10,103 bases of DNA from Anaerolineaceae bacterium. GTDB lineage: Bacteria > Chloroflexota > Anaerolineae > Anaerolineales > Anaerolineaceae. The first letter of the stretch is position 1; the number at the start of each line of letters is the position of its first letter. Under the pieces are notes generated by a model. The model did no database searches. It was not told where the DNA came from and saw only the letters and a list, made by a program, of their open reading frames with translations. Below, piece by piece: positions 1 through 5,377 of this stretch. The position numbers were made by a program, and so were the translations under genes. Where the stretch lies: positions 1-10,103 of the forward strand of contig JACZIY010000178.1 in assembly GCA_014860845.1 (NCBI GenBank), read 5' to 3'.

Positions 1-1188
1 GGTTATCAGATCTCACAATACGAGCAACCTCTGGCGGAGAATGGCGAATTAATCATCGATACCCCACAGGGTGAAAAGACGATCCGTATTCGGCGCGTGC
101 ATATGGAAGAGGACACGGGTAAGCTCACGCATGTAATCCCGAAAGTAGGTGACCCTTACTCCCTGGTCGACCTCAACCGCTCGGGTGTTTCGCTGTTGGA
201 AATCGTCTCCGAACCGGATCTTTCCACCCCGGAAGAGGTGACTGCCTATGCCAGCAGCCTGCGCGATATTGTGCGCACGCTGGGTGTCAATTCCGGTGAT
301 ATGGAAAAGGGCGTTATCCGCTTTGAAGCCAATGTCTCCATCCGTCCGGTCGGATCAAAAGATCTGGGCACCCGCGTAGAAATCAAGAACCTAAACACCT
401 TCCGCGGAATGGAACGCGCCATCCGCTACGAATTTCAACGCCAGTCAGCCTTGCTGGATGCCGGGCTACCAGTGATCCAGGAGACGCTTGGTTGGGATGA
501 AACCCAGGGAGTCACCTTCTCGCAGCGTGGCAAAGAAGAAGCCCACGATTATCGCTACTTCCCGGAACCCGATCTACCTCCGCTGGTCGTCGAACAGGAT
601 TGGATCGATGAAATCCGCGATCATTTACCCGAACTACCACGCGCCCGCATGTTGAGAATACAACAGCAATACGCACTTACCATGGAAGAAGCTCGCATGC
701 TGTCTTCCGATGTAGACACCATGCATTTCTTCGAAGATTGTATCCAGATCGATCCCTCTATTCCACCCAGAACAGTCGCGAACTGGATTATTGGGCAATT
801 GTTTGCCTGGATCAACAGCAGTGGCGAATCGATCACTTCCATGAAAATTCAGGCACGGGATTTGGTCGAGATATTGCGTTTTCAACAAACAAATCGCATC
901 AACCAGACCACTGCTAAATCTGTTTTGGATACTATGTTGCAAACAGGCAGGAATGCAAACACAATCATCTCAGAACAGGGTTTGGAACAGGTATCCGATC
1001 TCAACATGATAGAAAAGCTAATAAACCAGGTATTGGAAGAAAATCCAGATCAGGTGCAAGCCTATTTAAATGGAAAAGAAACCCTGGAGAACTGGTTCTT
1101 TGGGCAGGTAATGCGCCTGGCGAGAGGAAAAGCCAACCCATCCATTATAAAAGATGTCTTAAAAGAACAATTACAAAAATTGAACTAG
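1..1188 (+). CDS. gatB: Aspartyl/glutamyl-tRNA(Asn/Gln) amidotransferase subunit B, 5' end cut by window
   Basis: Subunit B of the GatCAB amidotransferase. It binds misacylated Glu-tRNA(Gln) (and Asp-tRNA(Asn)), activates the side-chain carboxylate with ATP, and converts it to the amide using ammonia from GatA; it acts in the cytosol. The frame is open from base 1 and starts inside the family's GYQISQYEQP block. It continues through VHMEEDTGKL (in-window residues 33-42) and the GatB signature DLNRSGVSLLEIVSEPD, which carry conserved acidic residues of the metal/active site. From about in-window residue 205 the protein becomes the helical domain and YqeY-like tail that contacts tRNA. 395 codons are present and the family is about 470-490, so roughly 90 N-terminal residues lie outside the window. 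It ends with TAG at 1186. No terminator is seen in the 14 bases before the convergent gene. GC content falls from about 57% in the catalytic part to about 40% in the tail (sampled stretches). Confidence 0.97.
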   Translation, partial: GYQISQYEQPLAENGELIIDTPQGEKTIRIRRVHMEEDTGKLTHVIPKVGDPYSLVDLNRSGVSLLEIVSEPDLSTPEEVTAYASSLRDIVRTLGVNSGDMEKGVIRFEANVSIRPVGSKDLGTRVEIKNLNTFRGMERAIRYEFQRQSALLDAGLPVIQETLGWDETQGVTFSQRGKEEAHDYRYFPEPDLPPLVVEQDWIDEIRDHLPELPRARMLRIQQQYALTMEEARMLSSDVDTMHFFEDCIQIDPSIPPRTVANWIIGQLFAWINSSGESITSMKIQARDLVEILRFQQTNRINQTTAKSVLDTMLQTGRNANTIISEQGLEQVSDLNMIEKLINQVLEENPDQVQAYLNGKETLENWFFGQVMRLARGKANPSIIKDVLKEQLQKLN

Positions 1189-1202
1189 ACTATTCTTAAA
1201 AA

Positions 1203-1667
1203 TTAATACTCTCCCTTGATCACAAAAAACGAACCACGAATTGTTCCTGCCAATTTGGACTTTTGTCTGGCAAACTTAAATTTCTCTGCTAACTCCGGGG
1301 GCACCTCCATCCCTTCAGAAAGCTTAAAACCAACAGCTCGTTTTTTTGGATCATCCACAGTATACATCACATTGAGTCCAAGACCACCTTTATAAAAAAC
1401 GTAGGCAAATTTGATATTTTCCACCTGGAATCGCGATGTTTCCAGTGGTTTGCCAGCAAACTCGATTCCTCGTTCTTGCTTCAATATTCTGTTTACATAA
1501 TCAATGGTTTCCTTGCTTTCGGAGGCAGGTTCAACGGTGAATTCATGTTTATATTTGTTCATAAAGTAACGTGCTTCATTTGCACGCAAGCCAGCAAGAG
1601 CGTCTGCCACTGGGGAAGATTCTAAGCCGACCGTGGAAACATTTTTAAAATCAACGATATAGGACAT
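1203..1667 (-). CDS. Conserved-looking hypothetical protein, 154 aa, function unknown
   Basis: I do not recognise a named family. The product is soluble, with no signal peptide or membrane segment. It has a mixed alpha/beta look: a charged helical stretch rich in Ala, Glu and Lys (about residues 20-70), then a hydrophobic beta-rich centre (about 83-105, including FAYVFYKGGLGLNVMYTV), a Lys-rich amphipathic segment (about 118-142) and a short beta end (GSFFVIKGEY). There are no cysteines and no catalytic motif that I can name. The start ATG at 1667 is preceded by AGAGAG about 5 nt upstream and by a good promoter, TTGAAC-N16-TATAAT, so the gene is probably monocistronic. It converges on gatB with only 14 bases between stop codons. 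Codon use looks native. It is certainly coding by its length, composition and promoter fit, but no job can be assigned from sequence or neighbours. Confidence 0.85.
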   Translation of the reverse strand: MSYIVDFKNVSTVGLESSPVADALAGLRANEARYFMNKYKHEFTVEPASESKETIDYVNRILKQERGIEFAGKPLETSRFQVENIKFAYVFYKGGLGLNVMYTVDDPKKRAVGFKLSEGMEVPPELAEKFKFARQKSKLAGTIRGSFFVIKGEY

Positions 1668-2032
1668 TTGTATCTCTCTTTTATTAAAACGAATTGGTTC
1701 AAAATTATTATAGGAGGACCTTTCTCTAGTTCAAGGCATTTTATAAGTATTGTCCACCAACCATCTTTCCGAAATAACTGACTTTTCAGAAAATAGGATT
1801 GCATACAAATTACGTAACAGATTTTCTCAGTAATTATGTAAAAAGCATTAGTTACTCCAATGAGGTATGATTCGGGTTTAGTTTTATATCCATTCCGTGG
1901 TACATACCAGAAGAGATAACATCAATGACTATATCCAGTTCTTTATCATTACTTCTGATTTTATTTCTTTAATATGACAAATACACAGATTAGATCGGAT
2001 TAATGCAGGCGTAAATGACGATTTTCATCATA
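1668..2032. other. AT-rich intergenic stretch with no recognisable gene
   Basis: This is the left part of the 540-base gap between two divergently transcribed genes. Apart from the orphan gene's promoter at 1707-1734 I see no RNA gene, mobile-element end or convincing reading frame. Two near-identical 8-mers, the palindrome TTACGTAA (1810-1817) and TTATGTAA (1834-1841), lie 24 bases apart; they may be protein-binding sites or chance in AT-rich DNA. A 38-codon minus-strand open stretch ending at 1852 has protein-like composition at its 3' end, but no plausible start at its beginning and an in-frame stop just before it. Confidence 0.5.
1707..1734 (-). promoter_or_regulatory. Sigma-70-type promoter of the 154-aa orphan gene
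   Basis: On the minus strand, TTGAAC (1734-1729) is followed by a 16-nt spacer and a perfect TATAAT (1712-1707). The expected start is near 1700, giving a leader of about 33 nt before the ATG at 1667. The position directly upstream of the gene and the exact -10 box support the call. Confidence 0.6.
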
Positions 2033-2061
2033 TTGACTTCAATCCTCCGTGGTGTTAATCT
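2033..2061 (+). promoter_or_regulatory. Probable gdhA promoter
   Basis: TTGACT (2033-2038) is followed by a 17-nt spacer and TAATCT (2056-2061). The -35 box matches 5 of 6 consensus bases. The -10 keeps the key T1, A2 and T6. Transcription would begin near 2068, leaving a leader of about 140 nt. An 8-bp inverted repeat has one arm, TCCTCCGT (2043-2050), inside the spacer and the other, ACGGAGGA (2076-2083), just after the start site, a placement suited to an operator. Confidence 0.45.
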
Positions 2062-2087
2062 AAAGGTAGAGGCAAACGGAGGAGTTT

Positions 2088-2195
2088 GTGAAAATTGTTG
2101 CAAAACATTTTCTTCCTAGATCAAGCGGACACGTCCGACGTGTCCGCTTATATTGTTACTCATCTGTCTACCCAAACCAAAACCAATCAAGTTAA
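2088..2195 (+). CDS. Possible 35-codon leader ORF upstream of gdhA
   Basis: A GTG at 2088 follows a strong Shine-Dalgarno GGAGGAG (2078-2084), although the spacing of 3 nt is short. The frame runs 35 codons to TAA at 2193-2195, 12 nt before the gdhA ATG. The predicted peptide begins VKIVAKHFLP and ends YPNQNQSS. It has no run of one amino acid that would identify classical attenuation. The perfect hairpin at 2123-2149 sits inside the frame. The Shine-Dalgarno lies in the loop of a small stem, CAAAC (2073-2077) with GTTTG (2084-2088). It could equally be chance; the call rests only on the ribosome site, the frame length and the position in the leader. Confidence 0.2.
   Translation: MKIVAKHFLPRSSGHVRRVRLYCYSSVYPNQNQSS
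2123..2149 (+). promoter_or_regulatory. Perfect 12-bp hairpin in the gdhA leader
   Basis: AAGCGGACACGT (2123-2134) is followed by a 3-nt loop CCG and the exact reverse complement ACGTGTCCGCTT (2138-2149). It is strikingly GC-rich within AT-rich flanks. What follows (ATATTGTTACT) is not a clean T tract, so a classical terminator is doubtful. It could be an attenuator, an mRNA-stabilising stem or an operator. It lies about 55-80 nt into the predicted gdhA leader and ends 58 nt before the gdhA start. Confidence 0.6.
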
Positions 2196-2196
2196 C

Positions 2197-2201
2197 AGGA
2201 G
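2197..2201 (+). promoter_or_regulatory. Ribosome binding site of gdhA
   Basis: AGGAG lies 6 nt before the ATG at 2208 and decides this start. The resulting N-terminus (MASTTNAFEMAQAQFD) fits family members. Confidence 0.8.
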
Positions 2202-2207
2202 TAGTGA

Positions 2208-3494
2208 ATGGCTTCTACAACCAATGCGTTTGAAATGGCTCAGGCCCAATTCGACCATGTCGCCGAATTATTGCAATTAGACCCGGAAGTGCGTGAAATT
2301 CTGCGTTGGCCTTTACGGGAATTTCATTTCCGTATCCCTGTGCGTATGGATGATGGCACCATGCGTGTCTTTCAAGGTTTCAGGGTTCAACATAATGATG
2401 CCCGTGGTCCCAATAAAGGTGGTATCCGCTTCCACCCCGCTGAAACAATTGATACTGTACGTGCCCTGGCTACCTGGATGACCTGGAAATGCGCTGTGGT
2501 GGATATCCCATTGGGCGGGGGTAAAGGTGGTGTGATTGTCGATTCTGCCACGCTCTCAACCAGTGAAAAAGAACGTCTGGTTCGAGGTTATGTTCAACAA
2601 ATGTGGAAAAACATTGGTCCTCGCCAGGATGTCCCAGCTCCGGATGTTGGCACTAGTCCCCAAATGATGGGATGGATGATGGATGAGTATTCCAAACTTT
2701 CCGGGCAATATACCCCTGGTGTTATCACCGGTAAACCCGTTGGTGGTGGTGGTTCACTGGGACGAACCGAAGCAACCGGTTATGGTGTGATCTACACCGT
2801 GCGGGAAGCACTCAAACATTTAAAGTTGACACCTAAGGACTGTACAGCCGCTATTCAGGGTTTTGGTAATGTCGCCCAATATGCTGCCATAGGTTTTAAT
2901 GAATTCCTGGGCGGAAAGGTAGTCTGTGTTTCCTATTGGGACCGCGAAGACCGTATCTCCTACACTGTCAGCAAAGAGGATGGCGTTGACCCGCATTTCC
3001 TGATGTCCATTACCGACCAATATGGTTCCATTGACAAAGTGCGCGCCAAAGAGGCGGGTTATGTGATTGAAGATGACGAAGCCTGGATTTCGAAGGAAGT
3101 GGATGTTCTGATCCCCTCTGCTCTGGAAGGTCAAATTACTGCGGAGAGCGTCAAGAAAATTCACCCACGCGTCAAAGTGATTGCAGAAGGCGCAAACGGC
3201 CCTACCACCCCCGAAGCGGATAAAGTACTGGAAGAAAAAGGCATCTTCATGATCCCGGATTTCCTGTGTAATGCTGGTGGCGTGACCGTTTCATACTTCG
3301 AAGGTGTGCAAAATGACATGAACTTCTACTGGACCAAAGAAGAAGTCCTTGAAAAAGAAGACCAGAAAATGACCTCCGCTTTCCATGCTGTGCTGGAAAT
3401 GTCATCGAAAGAGAAAGTATACATGCGCGACGCAGCCTACATGGTGGCCATCGCCCGTGTGGTCAAAGCCATGGATTTGCGCGGTTGGATATAA
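2208..3494 (+). CDS. gdhA: Glu/Leu/Phe/Val-family dehydrogenase, glutamate dehydrogenase
   Basis: Cytosolic NAD(P)-dependent dehydrogenase, interconverting glutamate with 2-oxoglutarate plus ammonia. It is 428 aa, the usual length for the roughly 420-residue hexameric class. The N-terminal substrate domain carries the block GPNKGGIRFH (67-76) with Lys70, Lys94 in MTWKCAVVDIP, the catalytic Lys106 in PLGGGKGG (101-108), and Asp146 in DVPAPDVGT. A Rossmann domain follows with GFGNVAQYAA (218-227), then AEGANGPTTPEAD (326-338) and the substrate-pocket end IPDFLCNAGGVTVSYFE (349-365). The end of the second Rossmann strand reads VCVSYWDRED (239-248) rather than the common VSDSxG, so cofactor preference cannot be read off simply. 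AGGAG lies 6 nt before the ATG. The gene appears monocistronic, with its own promoter and long leader and a strong terminator at 3518-3551. Assignment to glutamate rather than leucine or phenylalanine rests on overall resemblance. Confidence 0.95.
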   Translation: MASTTNAFEMAQAQFDHVAELLQLDPEVREILRWPLREFHFRIPVRMDDGTMRVFQGFRVQHNDARGPNKGGIRFHPAETIDTVRALATWMTWKCAVVDIPLGGGKGGVIVDSATLSTSEKERLVRGYVQQMWKNIGPRQDVPAPDVGTSPQMMGWMMDEYSKLSGQYTPGVITGKPVGGGGSLGRTEATGYGVIYTVREALKHLKLTPKDCTAAIQGFGNVAQYAAIGFNEFLGGKVVCVSYWDREDRISYTVSKEDGVDPHFLMSITDQYGSIDKVRAKEAGYVIEDDEAWISKEVDVLIPSALEGQITAESVKKIHPRVKVIAEGANGPTTPEADKVLEEKGIFMIPDFLCNAGGVTVSYFEGVQNDMNFYWTKEEVLEKEDQKMTSAFHAVLEMSSKEKVYMRDAAYMVAIARVVKAMDLRGWI

Positions 3495-3517
3495 TCTAAT
3501 TTATTTTATTCAAATAG

Positions 3518-3551
3518 AATGGCGGTGTGCGTACATCGCCATTTTTATTTT
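3518..3551 (+). terminator. Intrinsic terminator after gdhA
   Basis: The stem AATGGCGGTG (3518-3527) pairs with CATCGCCATT (3534-3543), 10 bp with one G-U pair and a 6-nt loop. It is followed by a T-rich tail (TTATTTT), and sits 23 nt after the gdhA stop. Read on the minus strand the tail is poorer (CTATTTGAATAAAA), so it may stop the converging regulator operon less efficiently. Confidence 0.85.
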
Positions 3552-3865
3552 GTGTCATTAATAAATTGCTTCAATTGTTCGCGGTAGGTCTCGAAAGCTT
3601 TTCTACCTTTATTTGTAATTTTACAAACAGTTAGTGGGCGTTTCTCAAGATATGTTTTTTCGATCTGAATATAGCCTGCATCCTCAAGTTTCGAGAGATG
3701 GATTGTCAGATTTCCCTTGGTAAGTTCAGTTTCTCTTTGCAGATAAATAAAATCAGCTTTTGGAATCACATTCAGAATCGCCAATATGATGCTTCGTGAA
3801 GGCTCATGAACCAGTCGATCAACCTCTTTTAATGAAGGAACCTGATTATTCATTGATTGGTTCAT
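3545..3865 (-). CDS. Winged-helix DNA-binding transcriptional regulator (MarR/ArsR-like, HTH_34 type)
   Basis: Small cytosolic DNA-binding protein, 106 aa, made of little more than one winged-helix domain. LVHEPSRSIILAILNVIPKA (18-37) forms the first helices. FIYLQRETELTKGNLTIHLSKLEDAGYI (39-66) is the helix-turn-helix, with recognition helix about 50-63. IQIEKTYLEKRPLTVCKIT (66-84) is the beta wing, followed by a C-terminal dimerisation helix. There is no ligand or metal-binding domain. It is the second gene of a two-gene operon. The ATG at 3865 gives a 20-nt overlap with the membrane protein gene, and an alternative ATG at 3853 (residue 5) gives an 8-nt overlap ATGAATAA. Neither has a strong ribosome site, so translation is probably coupled. 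It is the natural candidate to bind the repeat at 4489-4512 and repress its own operon; that is inference. Its 3' end meets the gdhA terminator. Confidence 0.9.
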   Translation of the reverse strand: MNQSMNNQVPSLKEVDRLVHEPSRSIILAILNVIPKADFIYLQRETELTKGNLTIHLSKLEDAGYIQIEKTYLEKRPLTVCKITNKGRKAFETYREQLKQFINDTK

Positions 3866-4472
3866 CCAGCTGTGAGCTCTGGCTAAGATATAGCTTCCGA
3901 ACCATATACCCCTGAATTAGAAGAATCACCCCAACAATTCCTGTCAGGATTGAAACCCACTTAAAATAATCCAACTTTAGTAAAATCAGAATCAACCCAA
4001 TGCATAAACTGATCAATCCCAATATGAAGAAGCGTTTTAGTTTTGTCATTGCTCCTGTCCAGATGAAGACAAACGTGAAGATCAAACCCGCCAACCCTGG
4101 AGACCATAACAAACCTTGTGAACCTTGTGTTGAGAGAAAATAATTCAATCCTAACATAACCAGCGAGAAGGCAATCAAAATCACAACTGACCACTTGCTT
4201 TCTAAGCCACTGAATGGGGATACATAACCAGTTCGAGGATATGTAGTGCGTGCTTTTATGTGTTGGATGATAAGTCTGAGCCCAAATGATACCGCGAAGG
4301 CTGCCACCAGAATCACTGGCAAACTCCATCGCCAGGTAAATACCTGATGCCATACCAAAAAAAGTACAGCCAGAAAAATGCCAACCAACCCGGCTGCCAG
4401 TTCAGGCAAACCATCAATAAACCAGTATTGGATCGCTTTCTTTTGTACTTTGATATATTTTTCCTTCATCAT
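3846..4472 (-). CDS. Six-helix integral membrane protein paired with a winged-helix regulator, function unknown
   Basis: Polytopic inner-membrane protein of 208 aa. Predicted membrane helices lie near residues 22-43, 50-70, 94-113, 123-143, 147-165 and 170-191. The N-terminus is basic and short, and a loop between helices 2 and 3 (about 71-93) carries ARTTYPRTGYVSPF, which looks like the conserved feature of this protein type. The C-tail is short and polar. No transporter or enzyme motif is visible. AAGGA (4480-4476) lies 3 nt before the first ATG and 6 nt before the second (4469), so the second Met is the better start. A promoter, TTGAAA-N16-TATAAT, precedes it and the overlapping winged-helix gene follows. 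Small membrane-protein plus winged-helix pairs often are self-regulated units responding to envelope or growth state, but nothing here shows the signal. Confidence 0.85.
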   Translation of the reverse strand: MMKEKYIKVQKKAIQYWFIDGLPELAAGLVGIFLAVLFLVWHQVFTWRWSLPVILVAAFAVSFGLRLIIQHIKARTTYPRTGYVSPFSGLESKWSVVILIAFSLVMLGLNYFLSTQGSQGLLWSPGLAGLIFTFVFIWTGAMTKLKRFFILGLISLCIGLILILLKLDYFKWVSILTGIVGVILLIQGYMVRKLYLSQSSQLDEPINE

Positions 4473-4488
4473 TAATCCTTCTTTATTA

Positions 4489-4512
4489 GGTCTATGAAAT
4501 AGACCAGTCTAC
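4489..4512 (-). promoter_or_regulatory. Operator-like repeat over the start site of the membrane-protein/regulator operon
   Basis: GGTCTAT (4489-4495), spacer GAA, then the exact inverted copy ATAGACC (4499-4505), followed directly by a third half-site AGTCTAC (4506-4512). The core GTCTA thus occurs three times in 24 bases. The block begins 4 bases downstream of the -10 box and covers the expected start at about 4510. This is the classic place for a repressor, and the operon encodes a winged-helix protein. Confidence 0.5.
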
Positions 4513-4516
4513 AATA

Positions 4517-4544
4517 ATTATACATCGGATTTTTTATTTTTCAA
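4517..4544 (-). promoter_or_regulatory. Near-consensus promoter of the membrane-protein/regulator operon
   Basis: On the minus strand, TTGAAA (4544-4539), a 16-nt AT-rich spacer (4538-4523) and a perfect TATAAT (4522-4517). The expected start is near 4510, giving a leader of about 40 nt that includes the operator-like repeat and the AAGGA ribosome site. The architecture is the same as in the orphan-gene promoter at 1707-1734 (N16 spacer, exact TATAAT). Confidence 0.7.
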
Positions 4545-4651
4545 GAGTTTATTCTCACTATTTCTCAACAAGTCGGAATGTAAAAATTCTCAACTTTGAA
4601 AAGTAAGCTGGACCAATAATTTTTCAAAATTAAGCTTGTAAGAGATAATAA

Positions 4652-4668
4652 TTGGGAATTAATCCCAA
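4652..4668 (-). terminator. Possible weak terminator of the histidine kinase/response regulator cluster
   Basis: The inverted repeat TTGGGA (4652-4657), 5-nt loop, TCCCAA (4663-4668) lies about 70 bases beyond the response regulator stop. Read on the minus strand it is followed by TTATTATCTC, only modestly T-rich. The stem is just 6 bp, so this is a weak call. It is the best hairpin in the 263-base gap between the cluster and the next operon. Confidence 0.3.
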
Positions 4669-4735
4669 AGAAATCTAATGGAAAATCACTTATGCTGTAA
4701 CTGAAGTAAATGTCTTTGAGACAAAATTCGGATAA

Positions 4736-5377
4736 TTAAGTTACGAGTTGACGTTGTATGGCAATCGAAACAGCGGCTGACCGGCTATCCACCCCTAACT
4801 TTGTGTAAATATTCCCTATGTGATATTTGACTGTAGAGGGACTGATGATCAATCGATCGGCAATCTCATTATTAGACATGCCCTCAATCAACAATTTAAG
4901 TACATCCCGTTCGCGATCTGTCAAATCCTCTGCTGGAATAACCGGAAATTCCGATGATTCCGAAAGAGCTTTGGATGCTTCCGGCGAAAGGGTCATTCGT
5001 CCAACTGCGGCTGAGCGAATCGCATTCGCCAATTCATCCGCCTGGACATTCTTCATCAGGTATCCGTTCGCCCCGGCTTGTAAGGCACCCTGTACCAAAC
5101 CGTCATCAATATAACTGGTGAGTGCAATTATTTTTATTTTTGGTTCATCATGCCGTAAAGCACGAATGGCAGCCACGCCGCCCATACCTGGCATTTTCAA
5201 ATCCATCAGGATCACATCTGGTTGTAATTCAGAAGCTTTTTTCAAAGCTTCTTCGCCGCTACCGGCTTCACCGACCAGCTCCAGATCATTGACAGCCATC
5301 AAAAAAGCCCCCAGACCACTTCTCACCACGGAGTGATCATCCACGATCATAACCCGAATTTTCTTTTCTGCTTTCAT
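4736..5377 (-). CDS. NarL/LuxR-family response regulator (LiaR/VraR-like)
   Basis: Cytosolic two-component transcription factor, 213 aa. The receiver domain (about 7-122) has the acidic pair Asp13-Asp14, phospho-acceptor Asp59 in VILMDLKMPGMGG, Thr87 in ALTS and Lys109 in YLMKN, so all switch residues are present. A short linker leads to a LuxR-type helix-turn-helix (about 150-213): LTDRERDVLKLL, then NNEIADRLIISPSTVKYHIGNIYTKLGV with the recognition helix at about 180-193. It is the last gene of the cluster. Its ATG overlaps the kinase stop as ATGA (4 nt), and GGAGGAAG upstream, inside the kinase gene's 3' end, serves as ribosome site. Partnership with the adjacent kinase is therefore near certain. 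The targets are unknown; the GTGATT sites in the 9125-9332 region are a candidate, by inference only. Confidence 0.96.
   Translation of the reverse strand: MKAEKKIRVMIVDDHSVVRSGLGAFLMAVNDLELVGEAGSGEEALKKASELQPDVILMDLKMPGMGGVAAIRALRHDEPKIKIIALTSYIDDGLVQGALQAGANGYLMKNVQADELANAIRSAAVGRMTLSPEASKALSESSEFPVIPAEDLTDRERDVLKLLIEGMSNNEIADRLIISPSTVKYHIGNIYTKLGVDSRSAAVSIAIQRQLVT

Noticed and set aside
1852..1968. 38-codon open stretch on the minus strand with protein-like 3' end (GMYHGMDIKLNPNHTSLE), perhaps a gene remnant
   Set aside because: It is preceded by an in-frame TAA, has no start codon with a ribosome site at its beginning, and an open stretch of this length is expected by chance. A homology search would be needed to revive it as a pseudogene.
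4711..4723. Hairpin TGTCT-TTG-AGACA just after the response regulator stop
   Set aside because: A 5-bp stem with only TTT after it on the minus strand is too weak for a terminator. Its resemblance to the GTCTA half-sites at 4489-4512 is probably chance.
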